From NCBI RefSeq assembly GCF_900119895.1, contig NZ_FQLR01000004.1, positions 1,302,001 through 1,366,000 on the forward strand: a stretch of 64,000 nt of DNA, written 5' to 3'. The stretch is from Collinsella phocaeensis. Lineage in GTDB: Bacteria; Actinomycetota; Coriobacteriia; Coriobacteriales; Coriobacteriaceae. This document shows positions 45,572-54,923 of this stretch, piece after piece. Under the pieces are notes generated by a model. That model saw only the letters and a program-made list of their open reading frames with translations. It was not told the origin of the DNA and made no database searches. The translations under genes and the position numbers were made by a program. Numbering within the stretch: the first letter of the stretch is position 1; each line of letters begins with the position of its first letter.

Positions 45572-47380
45572 CTAGCCCTCGAGCCGCTCGCTCGCCTCAA
45601 GCCACGCGAGCTCGAGCTCCTCGAGTTCCGAGCGGGCGGCGGAAATCTCGTCCTGAAGAGACGACAGCGCGGCGAAGTCCGTGGGGTCGATGTCGAACAT
45701 CCCCCGCTCCAGCTCCTCGACGCGCTCGCGTCGCGCATCCATCTTGCGCTCGAGCGACGCGATCTCCTTTTTCAGACGCTGGCGCTCGGCATTGGAGAGG
45801 CCCCGCGCGGCCTCGGTCTGCGCCGGGGCGGGCGCGGCTGCCGGGGCCTGGGAGCGCGACACGGCCCCCGAGGACGATGCGGTCAGGCGCAGGTACTCAT
45901 CAACCCCTCCGGGAACATGGCGCAGACGCCCGCCCAGCACCGCCCACTGCTGGTCGGTGACGCGCTCCATGAGGTAGCGATCGTGGGTGACGAGGATGAG
46001 CGTTCCCGGCCAGCCGTCGAGCAGGTCCTCGACGATGGCGAGCATGTCCGTATCGAGGTCGTTGCCGGGCTCGTCGAGGATCAGCACGTTCGGCTCGTCG
46101 AGGATCGTGAGCAACAGCGACAGGCGGCGGCGCTGCCCGCCGGACAGGTCGCCGATTCGGCTCCAGAGCTGCTGGGTGGTGAAGCCCAGGCGCTCGCAGA
46201 GCTTCTCGGGGCTCGTCTCCTTGCCGTCCACGACGTAGACGCGCTTGTAGCGCGCGAGCACTTCGCGGATCGTCTCGTCCATGTGCGGGGCGAGCTCGTC
46301 GAGCTGCTGGGACAGCACGCCGAACCGAACCGTGGCGCCGATCTTCACGCGGCCGCGCGTGGGTGCGAGCTTGCCTTGGATCACCTGCAGGAGCGTGGAC
46401 TTTCCCGCACCGTTCTCTCCGAGCAGGCCGTAGCGGTCGCCCGCGCCGATGAGCCATGTCACATCGGACAGCACGGGCGCGGCAGCCCCCTCGTAGCCGG
46501 CATCGACGTCGACCACGTCGATCACCTGCTTGCCCAGGCGGCTCACAGCCAGGCGCTTCAGCTCGAGCTCGTTGCGCACGGGCGGGACGTCGGCGATGAG
46601 CTCGCGCGCCGCCTCGACGCGGAACTTGGGCTTGGTGCTGCGCGCCTGAGCACCGCGGGAGAGCCAGGCGAGCTCCTTGCGGGCCATGTTGCGGCGGCGC
46701 TCCTCGGAGGCCGCAGCCATGCGGTCGCGCTCGACGCGCTGCAAGATGTAGGCGGAGTAGCCGCCCTCGAAGGGGTCGACGCGGCCGTCGTGGACCTCCC
46801 ACATCGAGGTGCACACCTCATCGAGGAACCAGCGGTCGTGTGTCACGACGAGCAGCGCGCCGGACCCGGAACCCCAGCGCTCCTTGAGATGCGCCGCGAG
46901 CCAATTGATCGTGCGCATGTCGAGATGGTTGGTGGGCTCATCGAGCATGAGGACGTCATAGGAGCCGATGAGCAGCCTCGCCAGGTCGACGCGCCGGCGC
47001 TGCCCGCCCGAAAGCTCCCCCACCGCCCCCTCCCAGGGCACGTCGGCGATGAGGCCGTCGAGGATCTGTCGGACGCGAGGCTGCGAGGCCCATTCGTACT
47101 CGGGCATGTCGCCGACGACGGCGCGGTGGACGGTCGAGGCGTCATCGAGCGCATCTTTCTGCCCGAGCAGGCCGACCGTGACGTCCCGTCTGCGGGTGAC
47201 GCGTCCGCCGTCGGGCTCTATGGCGCCGGCGAGCACCGAGAGCAGCGTCGATTTGCCGTCGCCGTTCCTGCCGACGATGCCGATCCGGTCCCCCTCGTTC
47301 ACGCCGAGGGTGACGGAATCGAAGATATGCTTGGTGGGAAACTCGAGCCCCACCGAATCGCATCCCAGAAGGATCGCCAT
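45572..47380 (-). CDS. ABC-F family ATPase (Uup-like)
   Basis: A 602-residue soluble protein with two ABC ATPase domains and no membrane spans. Domain 1 has Walker A GRNGDGKST (Asp in place of the common Ala/Ser) and LSGGQRRRVDLARLL; domain 2 has GENGAGKSTLL and LSGGQRRRLSLLLTIL. Walker B motifs are LMLDEPTNHLD and LILDEPGNDLD. The C-terminus (~530-600) is a coiled coil (ASLERKMDARRERVEELE) as in Uup, which acts on stalled ribosomes or branched DNA. An extended -10 is seen just upstream; AGGAG precedes the ATG. Confidence 0.92.
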   Translation of the reverse strand: MAILLGCDSVGLEFPTKHIFDSVTLGVNEGDRIGIVGRNGDGKSTLLSVLAGAIEPDGGRVTRRRDVTVGLLGQKDALDDASTVHRAVVGDMPEYEWASQPRVRQILDGLIADVPWEGAVGELSGGQRRRVDLARLLIGSYDVLMLDEPTNHLDMRTINWLAAHLKERWGSGSGALLVVTHDRWFLDEVCTSMWEVHDGRVDPFEGGYSAYILQRVERDRMAAASEERRRNMARKELAWLSRGAQARSTKPKFRVEAARELIADVPPVRNELELKRLAVSRLGKQVIDVVDVDAGYEGAAAPVLSDVTWLIGAGDRYGLLGENGAGKSTLLQVIQGKLAPTRGRVKIGATVRFGVLSQQLDELAPHMDETIREVLARYKRVYVVDGKETSPEKLCERLGFTTQQLWSRIGDLSGGQRRRLSLLLTILDEPNVLILDEPGNDLDTDMLAIVEDLLDGWPGTLILVTHDRYLMERVTDQQWAVLGGRLRHVPGGVDEYLRLTASSSGAVSRSQAPAAAPAPAQTEAARGLSNAERQRLKKEIASLERKMDARRERVEELERGMFDIDPTDFAALSSLQDEISAARSELEELELAWLEASERLEG

Positions 47381-47714
47381 ATACCGTGCTCCTCATCCGA
47401 TCAGGTTGCATCAGCCCTCCATCCTAGCACGCGCCGTTCCTCGAGGGCGTCGAGGCCGATCGAGAACCCGCCCCTTCCTGCTGCTCGGATCTCAATTTGG
47501 GGACAGGCACCGAATTGAGGGCCGGGCACGGCGACGCGAACAAGAGGCCGTGCCTTGAAAATCCTGTGGACAGGATCGGATCGGCAGCCGCCCGCGCACC
47601 GCGGACATGCGGCCGGCGGACGACCCCTGTCGGAGCGCAGGGGCGCATGGTACACATAGGGACGAACCGGCATCGGGGACCCGATGCAAGCACGCAATGA
47701 CAAGGAGCAGGACC
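47381..47714. other. Divergent intergenic region between the ABC-F and GNAT genes
   Basis: 334 bp without a convincing gene. TGCTAGGAT (minus strand, hexamer at 47421-47426) is an extended -10 for the ABC-F gene with a short leader. A weak GGTACACAT near 47647-47655 might serve the GNAT gene. A small CCCCTG/CAGGGG stem lies around 47624-47643. Confidence 0.45.
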
Positions 47715-48359
47715 ATGACACCCGACGGCATCTCGATCCGCGCGGTCGAGCTGGACGACCTCGACGCCATCGCAGAGATCTACAGCACCCTGTGGTGCAA
47801 CACGCTTCGCAACCGCGGCGACCTCGAAGACGCGAAGCTCGCCTCCCGTTTCAACATCGCCATGCAGCTCGAGCGCTCCCCCATCGCCCTCGTGGCCGAA
47901 TCCGGGGCGGGCATCGTCGCCGCCTGCTGCGTCGGCATCTTCGATTCGGGGAGCCCTCGTCAGAACGACGCATGGGAGCCGACCTACCGAGACCTGCTGG
48001 GGCGGGCGACCGTGCGCGCTGAGCAAGGTGACGCCAAGCTCGAGGGCTCGCTGTTCGGGGACAGCCGCGAGAAGGTGACCGCCGACCAGTTCGCCGCGTC
48101 GGGCAACGAGTACGCCCAGGGCCAGATCAACCTCATCATCATCCGGCCCGATTGGCAGGGCCGGGGCCTCGGCCGCACGCTCATCGAGCGGGCGCGGGCG
48201 GAGCTGCGCGCACAGGGGTGCACGAAGTTCTTCCTCATGACCGACAACCAGAGCGACTATGCGTTCTACGATCATCTCGGCATGGTCCGCATCGCCGAGG
48301 ACCACAGCCAGGACACCGGCGACGGCTTCATCGTCTACATGTACGGCGACGAGGCCTAG
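47715..48359 (+). CDS. GNAT-family N-acetyltransferase
   Basis: A 214-residue acetyltransferase. It begins ISIRAVELDDLDAIAEIYSTLW, has the acetyl-CoA loop in IIRPDWQGRGLGRTLIERAR (RxxGxG/A form) and ends with YDHLGMVRIAEDHSQ. Residues ~75-125 form an inserted stretch without family similarity that I recognise. The ATG at 47715 follows AAGGAG; a longer upstream frame has no ribosome site. Substrate unknown. It is convergent with pst. Confidence 0.88.
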   Translation: MTPDGISIRAVELDDLDAIAEIYSTLWCNTLRNRGDLEDAKLASRFNIAMQLERSPIALVAESGAGIVAACCVGIFDSGSPRQNDAWEPTYRDLLGRATVRAEQGDAKLEGSLFGDSREKVTADQFAASGNEYAQGQINLIIIRPDWQGRGLGRTLIERARAELRAQGCTKFFLMTDNQSDYAFYDHLGMVRIAEDHSQDTGDGFIVYMYGDEA

Positions 48360-48607
48360 CCACCGCGCGCGGAGACGCGTCGCGGAAGCCCGCCGAAGCC
48401 AAGGGCGGCGCGGCCGCTGCATCGAAGCCGCGCCGACCCGCCGCCGAGGCACGAATCGCCGGCCCGCGCCTTCGCCGCCCGGGCAGCGGCCCCATATTGA
48501 CGTGAAGCGAGCGGCGACCCGCCAATCTCGGGTCGCCGCTCGCTTCGTATAGGCCGCACCGAGAAGCCGCATCGAGGCTACGCAGCGGGCTTGCAGGGAC
48601 GTTGCGA
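48360..48607. other. Convergent intergenic region between the GNAT gene and pstB
   Basis: About 250 bp, very G+C rich, no gene. It contains the bidirectional terminator at 48504-48546. Confidence 0.5.
48504..48546. terminator. Bidirectional terminator between the GNAT gene and pstB
   Basis: Perfect 17-bp arms (48504-48520 and 48530-48546) with a 9-base loop, in the gap between two converging genes. No long T-run on either side. Confidence 0.7.
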
Positions 48608-49468
48608 CTAGGAGAACATCCCCGTGAGGTAATCGTTCAGGCGCGCATCGTTCGGGCGCTGGAAGATCTGGTCCGTCTCCCCGTACTCGACCATGTCGCC
48701 CATGTAGAAGAACGCGGTGCGGTTGGAGACGCGGGCCGCCTGCTCCATGTTGTGCGTGACGATCACGATGGCCCGCTCCTGCGCGATCTGGTTCATGAGG
48801 TCCTCGATCGCGAGCGTGGAGATGGGATCGAGCGCCGAGCAGGGCTCGTCGAACAAGATGACGTCGGGATTCAGCGCCAGCGTGCGGGCGATGCACAGGC
48901 GCTGCTGCTGGCCGCCCGAGAGCGCGTAGGCGCTCTCGTCCAGCTTGTCCTTCACCTCGTCCCACAGGGCCGCTCCGCGGAGGGACTCCTCGACGAGGCG
49001 GTCGAGCGCGGCGCGGTCGGTGAGCCCGTGCCGCTTCGGCGCGAACGTGATGTTCTCCCGAATCGACTTGCGGAACGGGTTGGGCTGCTGAAAGACCATA
49101 CCGATCGACTTGCGCAGCTCGTAGAGGTTCTCGCGGCGCGTGTTGATGTCGTGGTCGCGGTAGACGATCTGCCCTTCGACCCGGCAGCCGCGAATCTCGC
49201 GGTTCATGAGGTTGAGGCTGCGCAGGAAGGTGGATTTGCCGCATCCGGACGGCCCGATGAGCGCCGTGATCTCGCCCTTGTGGAACGCGAGGCTCGTGTC
49301 GTGCAGCGCATGGTGGTCGCCGTAGTACACGTTGACGTCACGCGTCTCGAGCACGACCTCGTCGGAAATGGCGACGCCGCTGATGTGTGCGGGACGCGCC
49401 TCGCACACGGCTTCGGAAAACGCCTGGGAATCCGAGCCGACCGTGGTGGTATTGTTCTCGTTCATCAT
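48608..49468 (-). CDS. pstB: Phosphate ABC transporter ATP-binding protein
   Basis: A 286-residue ATPase of the high-affinity phosphate importer. Walker A GPSGCGKSTFLRSLNLMN, signature LSGGQQQRLCIARTL and Walker B VILFDEPCSALDPIST are all diagnostic of PstB. An N-terminal extension of ~35 residues precedes the core, longer than usual. The tandem ATGATGA at 49468-49462 overlaps the pstA stop codon, so the first ATG is the likely, translationally coupled start. No phoU follows; a terminator and a convergent gene come next. Confidence 0.96.
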   Translation of the reverse strand: MMNENNTTTVGSDSQAFSEAVCEARPAHISGVAISDEVVLETRDVNVYYGDHHALHDTSLAFHKGEITALIGPSGCGKSTFLRSLNLMNREIRGCRVEGQIVYRDHDINTRRENLYELRKSIGMVFQQPNPFRKSIRENITFAPKRHGLTDRAALDRLVEESLRGAALWDEVKDKLDESAYALSGGQQQRLCIARTLALNPDVILFDEPCSALDPISTLAIEDLMNQIAQERAIVIVTHNMEQAARVSNRTAFFYMGDMVEYGETDQIFQRPNDARLNDYLTGMFS

Positions 49469-50391
49469 TCGGCAGTCATCCTTTTGGCGATCGCCTTGCC
49501 CGCGACGCGGGAGAGCACGTTGAACAGAAGCACGCAGATCATGAGCAGCGCAGCGGTTCCCCACACGATGCTCTGGGCCTCTGGGCTTCCCTCGCCGTAG
49601 ATCTTGTAAATGTGGACGGCGAGCGATTCGCCCGGCCTGAAGATGTTCCAGGCGCACGTGGGGCTCGCGAAGTTCAAGGAGAGGAAGTTCAGGCGCGCCG
49701 GCGAGCTCATGCCGCTCGTGAAGAGCAGGGCGGCCGCCTCGCCGAACACGCGGCCCGCGGAGAGGACCACGCCCGTGACGATCGCGGGCATCGCGGCGGG
49801 GATGAGCACGTGGACTGTCGTCTCCCACCGGGTGAGGCCCATCGCGAGGCAGGCGTCGCGCTGCGAAGAGGGGACGTCTTCGAGCGCCTGCTGGATGACG
49901 CGGACCAGAATGGGGATGTTGAACATCGTGAGCGCGATGGCGCCCGAGATGAGCGAGTAGCCCCATCCGAAGTTCACAGAGAACATCAGGAACCCGAACA
50001 TGCCGACCACGATGGAGGGAAGCGATGAGAGCGTCTCGATAGCGGTCGACGCGATGCGCGTCACCGGTCCGTCGGGGGCGTACTCGACCAGGTAGACGGC
50101 ACCGCCGAGACTGATGGGCACCGAAATCACCAACGTGATGACCAGAAGGTAGAAAGAATCGAACAGCTGGTAGGCGACGCCTCCCGCCGTACCATTCGAA
50201 CGGGCAGCCTCGGTGAGAAAGCCCGGCTTGACGAGCTGGCCGACACCCTGGAACAGGATGTAGGCGACCATCGACACGACGATCAGCATGACGACGCCGA
50301 CGATCGCGGCGAGCACCGCGGTCGCGATGCGGTCTGCGCGCATCGAGCGGCGGATGCGGGCGGCCTGCGCCCCATCGTTTTTGTCAGCCAC
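49465..50391 (-). CDS. pstA: Phosphate ABC transporter permease PstA
   Basis: A 308-residue permease with six membrane spans after a basic N-terminus. The EAA-type loop contact appears in SSQRDACLAMGLTRWETTVHVLIPAAMPAI. It forms the phosphate channel with PstC. Starts with GTG at 50391, overlapping the end of pstC by 8 bp, and overlaps pstB by 4 bp, so the operon is translationally coupled. Confidence 0.94.
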   Translation of the reverse strand: MADKNDGAQAARIRRSMRADRIATAVLAAIVGVVMLIVVSMVAYILFQGVGQLVKPGFLTEAARSNGTAGGVAYQLFDSFYLLVITLVISVPISLGGAVYLVEYAPDGPVTRIASTAIETLSSLPSIVVGMFGFLMFSVNFGWGYSLISGAIALTMFNIPILVRVIQQALEDVPSSQRDACLAMGLTRWETTVHVLIPAAMPAIVTGVVLSAGRVFGEAAALLFTSGMSSPARLNFLSLNFASPTCAWNIFRPGESLAVHIYKIYGEGSPEAQSIVWGTAALLMICVLLFNVLSRVAGKAIAKRMTAE

Positions 50392-51292
50392 GGGACTTCG
50401 CCCCCTTATGTCCGATGAGATGGATGATCATGATGAAGACGAGGGACATGCCCATGAGCAGCAGGCCCAACGACCACAGCGCATCGTTTTGGACGGAACC
50501 CGTCGCATAGACGGCCATGCTCGTCGTCAGCGTCGTGGTGATGGTCGAAGCCGAGCTGATGAGGGAGGTCGGCATGGCCTCGATGCCGCCGATGACCATG
50601 CGGACGGCAAGCGTCTCGCCGAACGCGCGGGTCATGCCCAAGATCACCGCGGTCATGAGCGAGGGGGTCGCGCTGCGCAGCACGACGTGCCAGATGGTCT
50701 GCCAGCGGGTGTACCCGAGCGCGAGCGAACCCTGGCGGTAGCTGTCCGGCACGGCGCGCAGGGCATCGATCGAAAGCGTCGTGACGGTGGGAAGGATCAT
50801 CACGGCGAGCACGATGGATCCAGGAAGGATGCCGAGGCCCACGTCCACGTTAAATATCGCGCGCACGGCACCGACGATGACGTGGAAGCCGATGAGGCCG
50901 AACACGACGGAGGGAATGCCGACCAGCAGCTCGATGAGCGGCTGGAACACCCGACGCCCGAACTTGGGCGCGATCTCGACGGTGAAGATCGCCGATCCGA
51001 GCGCCACCGGAAGCGCCAGCACGGTCGAAAGCACCGTTACCGAGAACGAGGTCACGATGAGGGGGAGGGCTCCCGTCGCGGGAAGCCCGTCAGGGCCCGT
51101 CGACGCGAGGTTCCATTTCGTGCCGGTGAAAAATCCGGCTACATCCACTCCGTCCTTGATGAAGGTCGTGAGGCCGCGCTGGGCCACCATGAAGATGAGC
51201 GCCAACACGACGAGCGTCACGAGCGCGACGCACGCGCCCGTGACGCCCAGACCGACCCTCTCAAGGTTGCGCTTCGGCATGATTTTCGCCAT
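50384..51292 (-). CDS. pstC: Phosphate ABC transporter permease PstC
   Basis: A 302-residue permease with six spans. The EAA loop is in PDSYRQGSLALGYTRWQTIWHVVLRSATPSL, and GSAIFTVEIAP and VELLVGIPSVVFG-like residues match PstC. ATG at 51292 behind AAAGGTG, 42 bp after pstS. Partners with PstA, PstB and PstS. Confidence 0.94.
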   Translation of the reverse strand: MAKIMPKRNLERVGLGVTGACVALVTLVVLALIFMVAQRGLTTFIKDGVDVAGFFTGTKWNLASTGPDGLPATGALPLIVTSFSVTVLSTVLALPVALGSAIFTVEIAPKFGRRVFQPLIELLVGIPSVVFGLIGFHVIVGAVRAIFNVDVGLGILPGSIVLAVMILPTVTTLSIDALRAVPDSYRQGSLALGYTRWQTIWHVVLRSATPSLMTAVILGMTRAFGETLAVRMVIGGIEAMPTSLISSASTITTTLTTSMAVYATGSVQNDALWSLGLLLMGMSLVFIMIIHLIGHKGAKSRG

Positions 51293-51334
51293 GACGCACC
51301 TTTCTGAGACTCGCGGACACCCGCGAGGTCCGTG

Positions 51335-52267
51335 TTACTTGCTGGTGACGTTGCCCTCGGCGTCCTTGGTGACCTTCATCTCGGAGACGGGGATGAAGCC
51401 CTGCTCCTCGACGAGGGAGCCCTGGACGTCCTCGGAGAGCATGTACTCGAGGAACGCGACGGTGGCCTCGTCGGCATCCTTGGCGCAGTACATGTGCTCG
51501 GTAGCCCAGATGGGGAACGAGTCGTCGAGCACGTTGTCGCTCTTCGGCTCCACGCCGCCGACCTTGATGGCGGTGAACTTGGCGTCGTCGAAGTGGGAGA
51601 AGTCGAGGTAGGAGATGGCGTTGTCGGTGCCGCCGAGCTGAGTCTGGACGTCACCGGACTTGTCGAGCTCGGCGTCGCCGGCGAACTCGGGGACATCGGC
51701 GCCGAAGACGGCGGCCTCGAAGGTGGCACGGGTGCCGGAGCCGGCCTTGCGGTTGAGGACGACGATCTTGGCGTCCTCGCCGCCGACCTCGGACCAGTTG
51801 GCGATCTCGCCGGAGAAGATGCCGGCGAGCTGCTCGAGGGTCAGGTCGTCGACGGTGACGTTCTTGGAGACGACCGGGCCCATGCCCACGACGGCGACCT
51901 CATGGTCGACGAGCTTCTCGGCGTCGGCGGCCTCGAGCTTCTCCTCCGCGAAGACGTCGGAGTTGCCGATGGTCACGGTGCCGGAGGCGACGGCGGTGAG
52001 GCCGGTGCCGGAGCCGTTGCCGGAGCCGGAGATGGAGCAGTCGGGGTTCTCGGCCATGAACTGCTCGGCGGCAGCCTCGACGAGGGCCTGGAAGGAAGAG
52101 GCGCCGTCGTAGGTGACCGTACCGGTGATCTTCTTGGCCTCAGCGGCGCTGCCCGCAGCGGTGGCGGCATCGTTGCTGCCACAGCCGGCGAGACCGAGGC
52201 CCGCGAACGTGGCGACGCTACCGGCAAGACCGAGGAACTGGCGACGAGAGCAAGCGTTATCGAACAT
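51335..52267 (-). CDS. pstS: Tat-exported phosphate-binding lipoprotein
   Basis: A 310-residue phosphate-binding protein. CSRRQFLGLAGSVATFAGLGLAGCG combines a twin-arginine signal with a lipobox. Ligand-binding stretches of the family are seen: GTVTYDGASSFQ, ISGSGNGSGTGLTAVASGTVTIGNSD and NRKAGSGTRATFE. The ATG at 52267 follows AAAGGAG. First gene of pstSCAB. The upstream region has repeated CGTAA-type boxes consistent with control by an OmpR/PhoB-class regulator. Confidence 0.95.
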   Translation of the reverse strand: MFDNACSRRQFLGLAGSVATFAGLGLAGCGSNDAATAAGSAAEAKKITGTVTYDGASSFQALVEAAAEQFMAENPDCSISGSGNGSGTGLTAVASGTVTIGNSDVFAEEKLEAADAEKLVDHEVAVVGMGPVVSKNVTVDDLTLEQLAGIFSGEIANWSEVGGEDAKIVVLNRKAGSGTRATFEAAVFGADVPEFAGDAELDKSGDVQTQLGGTDNAISYLDFSHFDDAKFTAIKVGGVEPKSDNVLDDSFPIWATEHMYCAKDADEATVAFLEYMLSEDVQGSLVEEQGFIPVSEMKVTKDAEGNVTSK

Positions 52268-52389
52268 GATTCTCCTTTCGCGGACGCATGTCCGCCCTGA
52301 GATGCTAGGCAGGCCGGTTCTGTCCTGCCCGCGTGTCGATATGCACTCTATCGCGCGCTCACCGGGCGATTTTGCTCGTTCGCGTGTTA

Positions 52390-52440
52390 TTACGCATGCC
52401 TGACGCATGCTTACGGTGGGCTGCTTTCAGCCTTACGGAT
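52390..52440 (-). promoter_or_regulatory. PHO-box-like direct repeats upstream of pstS
   Basis: On the minus strand CCGTAAG (ending near 52438), CCGTAAG (near 52416), GCGTCAG (near 52406) and GCGTAAT (near 52395) recur with spacings of 22, 10 and 11 bp. PhoB-type regulators bind tandem repeats with an 11-bp period, and pst is their classic target. Confidence 0.5.
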
Positions 52441-52483
52441 TGTTTACAGTGCCCGCGAAACATCGGGAGCCCGCAAGGAAGTG

Positions 52484-52578
52484 AGGGGCCTGACCCGGCT
52501 CAATCGCGGAATCAGGCCCCTTCGCAAGACGACACGGCAGCCATCGGGCGCACGTGCTCAAGACGTGCGCCCGATGGC
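52484..52578 (-). terminator. Tandem hairpins after the dipeptidase gene
   Basis: Hairpin A pairs AGGGGCCTGA (52484-52493) with TCAGGCCCCT (52512-52521). Hairpin B has perfect 16-bp arms at 52540-52555 and 52563-52578. Hairpin B lies 33 bp after the dipeptidase stop at 52611. Confidence 0.65.
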
Positions 52579-52610
52579 TCGATGTTCGAAGTCTTGTCGC
52601 GTCCGGCTCC

Positions 52611-54038
52611 CTAGAGCTCAACGTCCTGCAGGCGCAGGATGGAGAGGATGTACATCTTGAGCGCATCGCGCAGCAGCTCCTCGCTCGCCGCCTCGTTGGG
52701 GCCATGCATGGTGCCCGCCCACGCGGGCAGCAGCAGGCTGTTGTCCTCGGGACCGAAGGAGACGGCGCTCTTGAAGTTGCGCGCATAGGTGCCGCCGCCC
52801 ATGGAAAACGGCTCGGCGGGCTTTCCCGTCACCTCGCGGTAGACGGAAAGCAGCGTCTGGACGGCAGGGCTGTCCGCCGAGACGGAGAAGGGCGGCTTGG
52901 CGCGCGTGGACTCGAAACCGCATCCGAACTCGTCGGCAAGCGACCGGCAGCGCGCTTCGAGCGCGTCGGCATCGATGGCATCGGGGAAGCGCACGTCGAT
53001 GGTCTGGCGAATCCGGCCGCGTGCGACCTCGACGGTTCCCGCGTTGCAGGTCAGCGGCCCGAACGCCGGACTTGCGCACGCGATGCCGATGCCCGTGCCG
53101 TCGGAGCCGGCATGTACGCGGCTCAGCAGGTCGATGAAGGAGGCCTCGGCCGGGTCGAACGACTCGGGCAGGGCCGCGATGACCTCGCGCAGATAATCGA
53201 CGACGAGCGCGATGGCGTTGACCGTGCCCTCGGGAAGCGATGCGTGCCCGCCGACACCTTGCGCGAAGATGCGGACGGCCCCTTCATCCATCGCCTCGAC
53301 GGTCAAGCGGTCCGCATGGGCCTGCGGCTCGGGCAGCTCGGAGACGGGCACATCGAGCACGCAGACCGATTCGCTCGGAATGGCGTTGGTCGCCTCGGCG
53401 CCGCTCCAGCTGCGGATCGCCCCGTGCGCGACGGGGGCGCTCGCGAAGGTACCGCCGAAGCAGCCCTTCTCGGCATTGCAGACGGGAAACTCCGCATCCG
53501 GGGTGAACAGGAACGCAGGGTCCTCATGGGAGTCGAGATAGTGGTGGACGTCGGTCATACCCACCTCTTCATCGCAGCCCAGAAGCGCACGGAAGGTGTA
53601 GCGCGGCGTGATCCCGCGCTTGATGAGATAGGCGCCGGCATAGAGGGAGAGCACAGCCGGACCCTTATCGTCAATGACGCCGCGACCGAGCAGCCAGCCT
53701 TCCCGGCACTCCATGCGGAAGGGATCGGTGGCCCAACCGGGGCCCGCGGGCACGACGTCCACGTGCGCGATGGTCGCCACCTGGGCAGCCTGTGCGCCCG
53801 GGACATCGGCCATGCCCACATAGCCGTCATCATCCGCCGTGCGGTAGCCGAGACGCTTGGCCACGGCGAGCGCACGGTCGAGCGCCTCGCGCACCGGACG
53901 GCCGAACGGGGCGCCCGCCTCGGCAGCGGAGGCGTCGGCGATCGAGGGGACCTCGACCAGACGGGCTATATCAGCGACGACGTCCTCCCAGACCTCGTCG
54001 ACGTAGGACTCGACGTCACGGACGAGCTTGTTATCCAT
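52611..54038 (-). CDS. Sapep-family Mn(2+)-dependent dipeptidase (M20)
   Basis: A 475-residue cytoplasmic metallopeptidase of the M20 clan. VEVPSIAD, the metal ligand stretch HVDVVPAGPGWATDPF, bridging Asp in LGRGVIDDKGP, and catalytic GCDEEVGM are all present, followed by a lid domain and MGGGTYARNF near the end. Sapep and PepV cleave unblocked dipeptides. ATG at 54038 behind AGGAG, 35 bp downstream of nothing but the HAD start region. Probably supplies amino acids from peptides in a fermenting anaerobe. Confidence 0.9.
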   Translation of the reverse strand: MDNKLVRDVESYVDEVWEDVVADIARLVEVPSIADASAAEAGAPFGRPVREALDRALAVAKRLGYRTADDDGYVGMADVPGAQAAQVATIAHVDVVPAGPGWATDPFRMECREGWLLGRGVIDDKGPAVLSLYAGAYLIKRGITPRYTFRALLGCDEEVGMTDVHHYLDSHEDPAFLFTPDAEFPVCNAEKGCFGGTFASAPVAHGAIRSWSGAEATNAIPSESVCVLDVPVSELPEPQAHADRLTVEAMDEGAVRIFAQGVGGHASLPEGTVNAIALVVDYLREVIAALPESFDPAEASFIDLLSRVHAGSDGTGIGIACASPAFGPLTCNAGTVEVARGRIRQTIDVRFPDAIDADALEARCRSLADEFGCGFESTRAKPPFSVSADSPAVQTLLSVYREVTGKPAEPFSMGGGTYARNFKSAVSFGPEDNSLLLPAWAGTMHGPNEAASEELLRDALKMYILSILRLQDVEL

Positions 54039-54073
54039 ATCAGTGCTCCTAACTGGACCATAGGTCGTATCGT

Positions 54074-54784
54074 TTACGCATCTTGAAGGCTTTGCGGCAG
54101 CTCCACGCCGAGTGCGGCAGCGACCTCACGGAAATCCCGGCAGACGATGTCCGCACCGGCGGACTCGTGCTCACCAGCCGGCGCCGCGCCGGTATACACG
54201 GCGATGCAGGGAAGTCCGATCTCGTGAGCCCCCTCGACGTCGTGCCGGCGATCCCCCACCATCACGGCCTCCGCGCGATCGGCGCCGAGCTGAGCGAGCG
54301 CATCGCGTATACAGTCGGCCTTGGTGTCGCGGCCCGGTTCGAGCCTGCCGACGATGACCTCGAACGGTGGCAGGTCGAGGCTCCGAATCATCTCGCGAGC
54401 TGGGCCCTCGAGGCGCGAGGTGGCGACGCCCAGTCGCGTTCCGCGGTCCGAGAGAGCCCGCAGCAGCTCACGGACGCCCGGCATCGCAGGATAGTCATCG
54501 GCCGTCACCTCCGCCTCGAACCGCGCACGGTACTCATGCGTGATCTCGATCGCGGTCTCGCGCGGAACATGGCAGAGGTCGGCGAAGCCGTCGAACAGGG
54601 GCGGACCGATGAGCGCATGCAGGTCGCCGAGGGCGTCGACGTCGTAGCCGCGCGCTTCGAGCGTCTCGCGCGCCATGCGGATGATAGCCTTGCTGGTATC
54701 GGCGATCGTGCCGTCGAAATCGAACAGAACCACCGGCTTGCGCTCGAGTCCGAGCGCGCGGGCGCGCTCGCGAACTGCGTCCAT
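54074..54784 (-). CDS. HAD-superfamily phosphatase (phosphoglycolate-phosphatase-like)
   Basis: A 236-residue HAD subfamily I enzyme. Motif I VLFDFDGTIADTS, motif II ATSRLEG, motif III around LEPGRDTKAD and motif IV VGDRRHDVEGA resemble Gph/PpaX proteins. The helical cap (DLHALIGPPLFDGFADL) matches PpaX-type. Substrate could be phosphoglycolate, pyrophosphate or a nucleotide. AAGGAG precedes the ATG. It lies 35 bp upstream of the dipeptidase and 196 bp after rpsA, beyond a terminator. Confidence 0.86.
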   Translation of the reverse strand: MDAVRERARALGLERKPVVLFDFDGTIADTSKAIIRMARETLEARGYDVDALGDLHALIGPPLFDGFADLCHVPRETAIEITHEYRARFEAEVTADDYPAMPGVRELLRALSDRGTRLGVATSRLEGPAREMIRSLDLPPFEVIVGRLEPGRDTKADCIRDALAQLGADRAEAVMVGDRRHDVEGAHEIGLPCIAVYTGAAPAGEHESAGADIVCRDFREVAAALGVELPQSLQDA

Positions 54785-54923
54785 AGGCCCATCTCCTTAC
54801 ACTATGCGTCAGCTAACGCACCGAACGATACCAGAAAGCGGCGCCCGAACGCGATGCCGCGGCGGACGCGGGCGACGCGCCGCGCCCGCCCGCGCCATGA
54901 GCGAGGCATCCTTCGAGGCGCAA

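Larger units (their letters stand above)
52268..52610. other. Intergenic region upstream of pstS with regulatory repeats and terminators
   Basis: 343 bp. The pstS side holds -10-like CAAAAT (minus strand, 52369-52374) and the repeat boxes at 52390-52440. The dipeptidase side holds two hairpins at 52484-52521 and 52540-52578. No gene seen. Confidence 0.55.
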
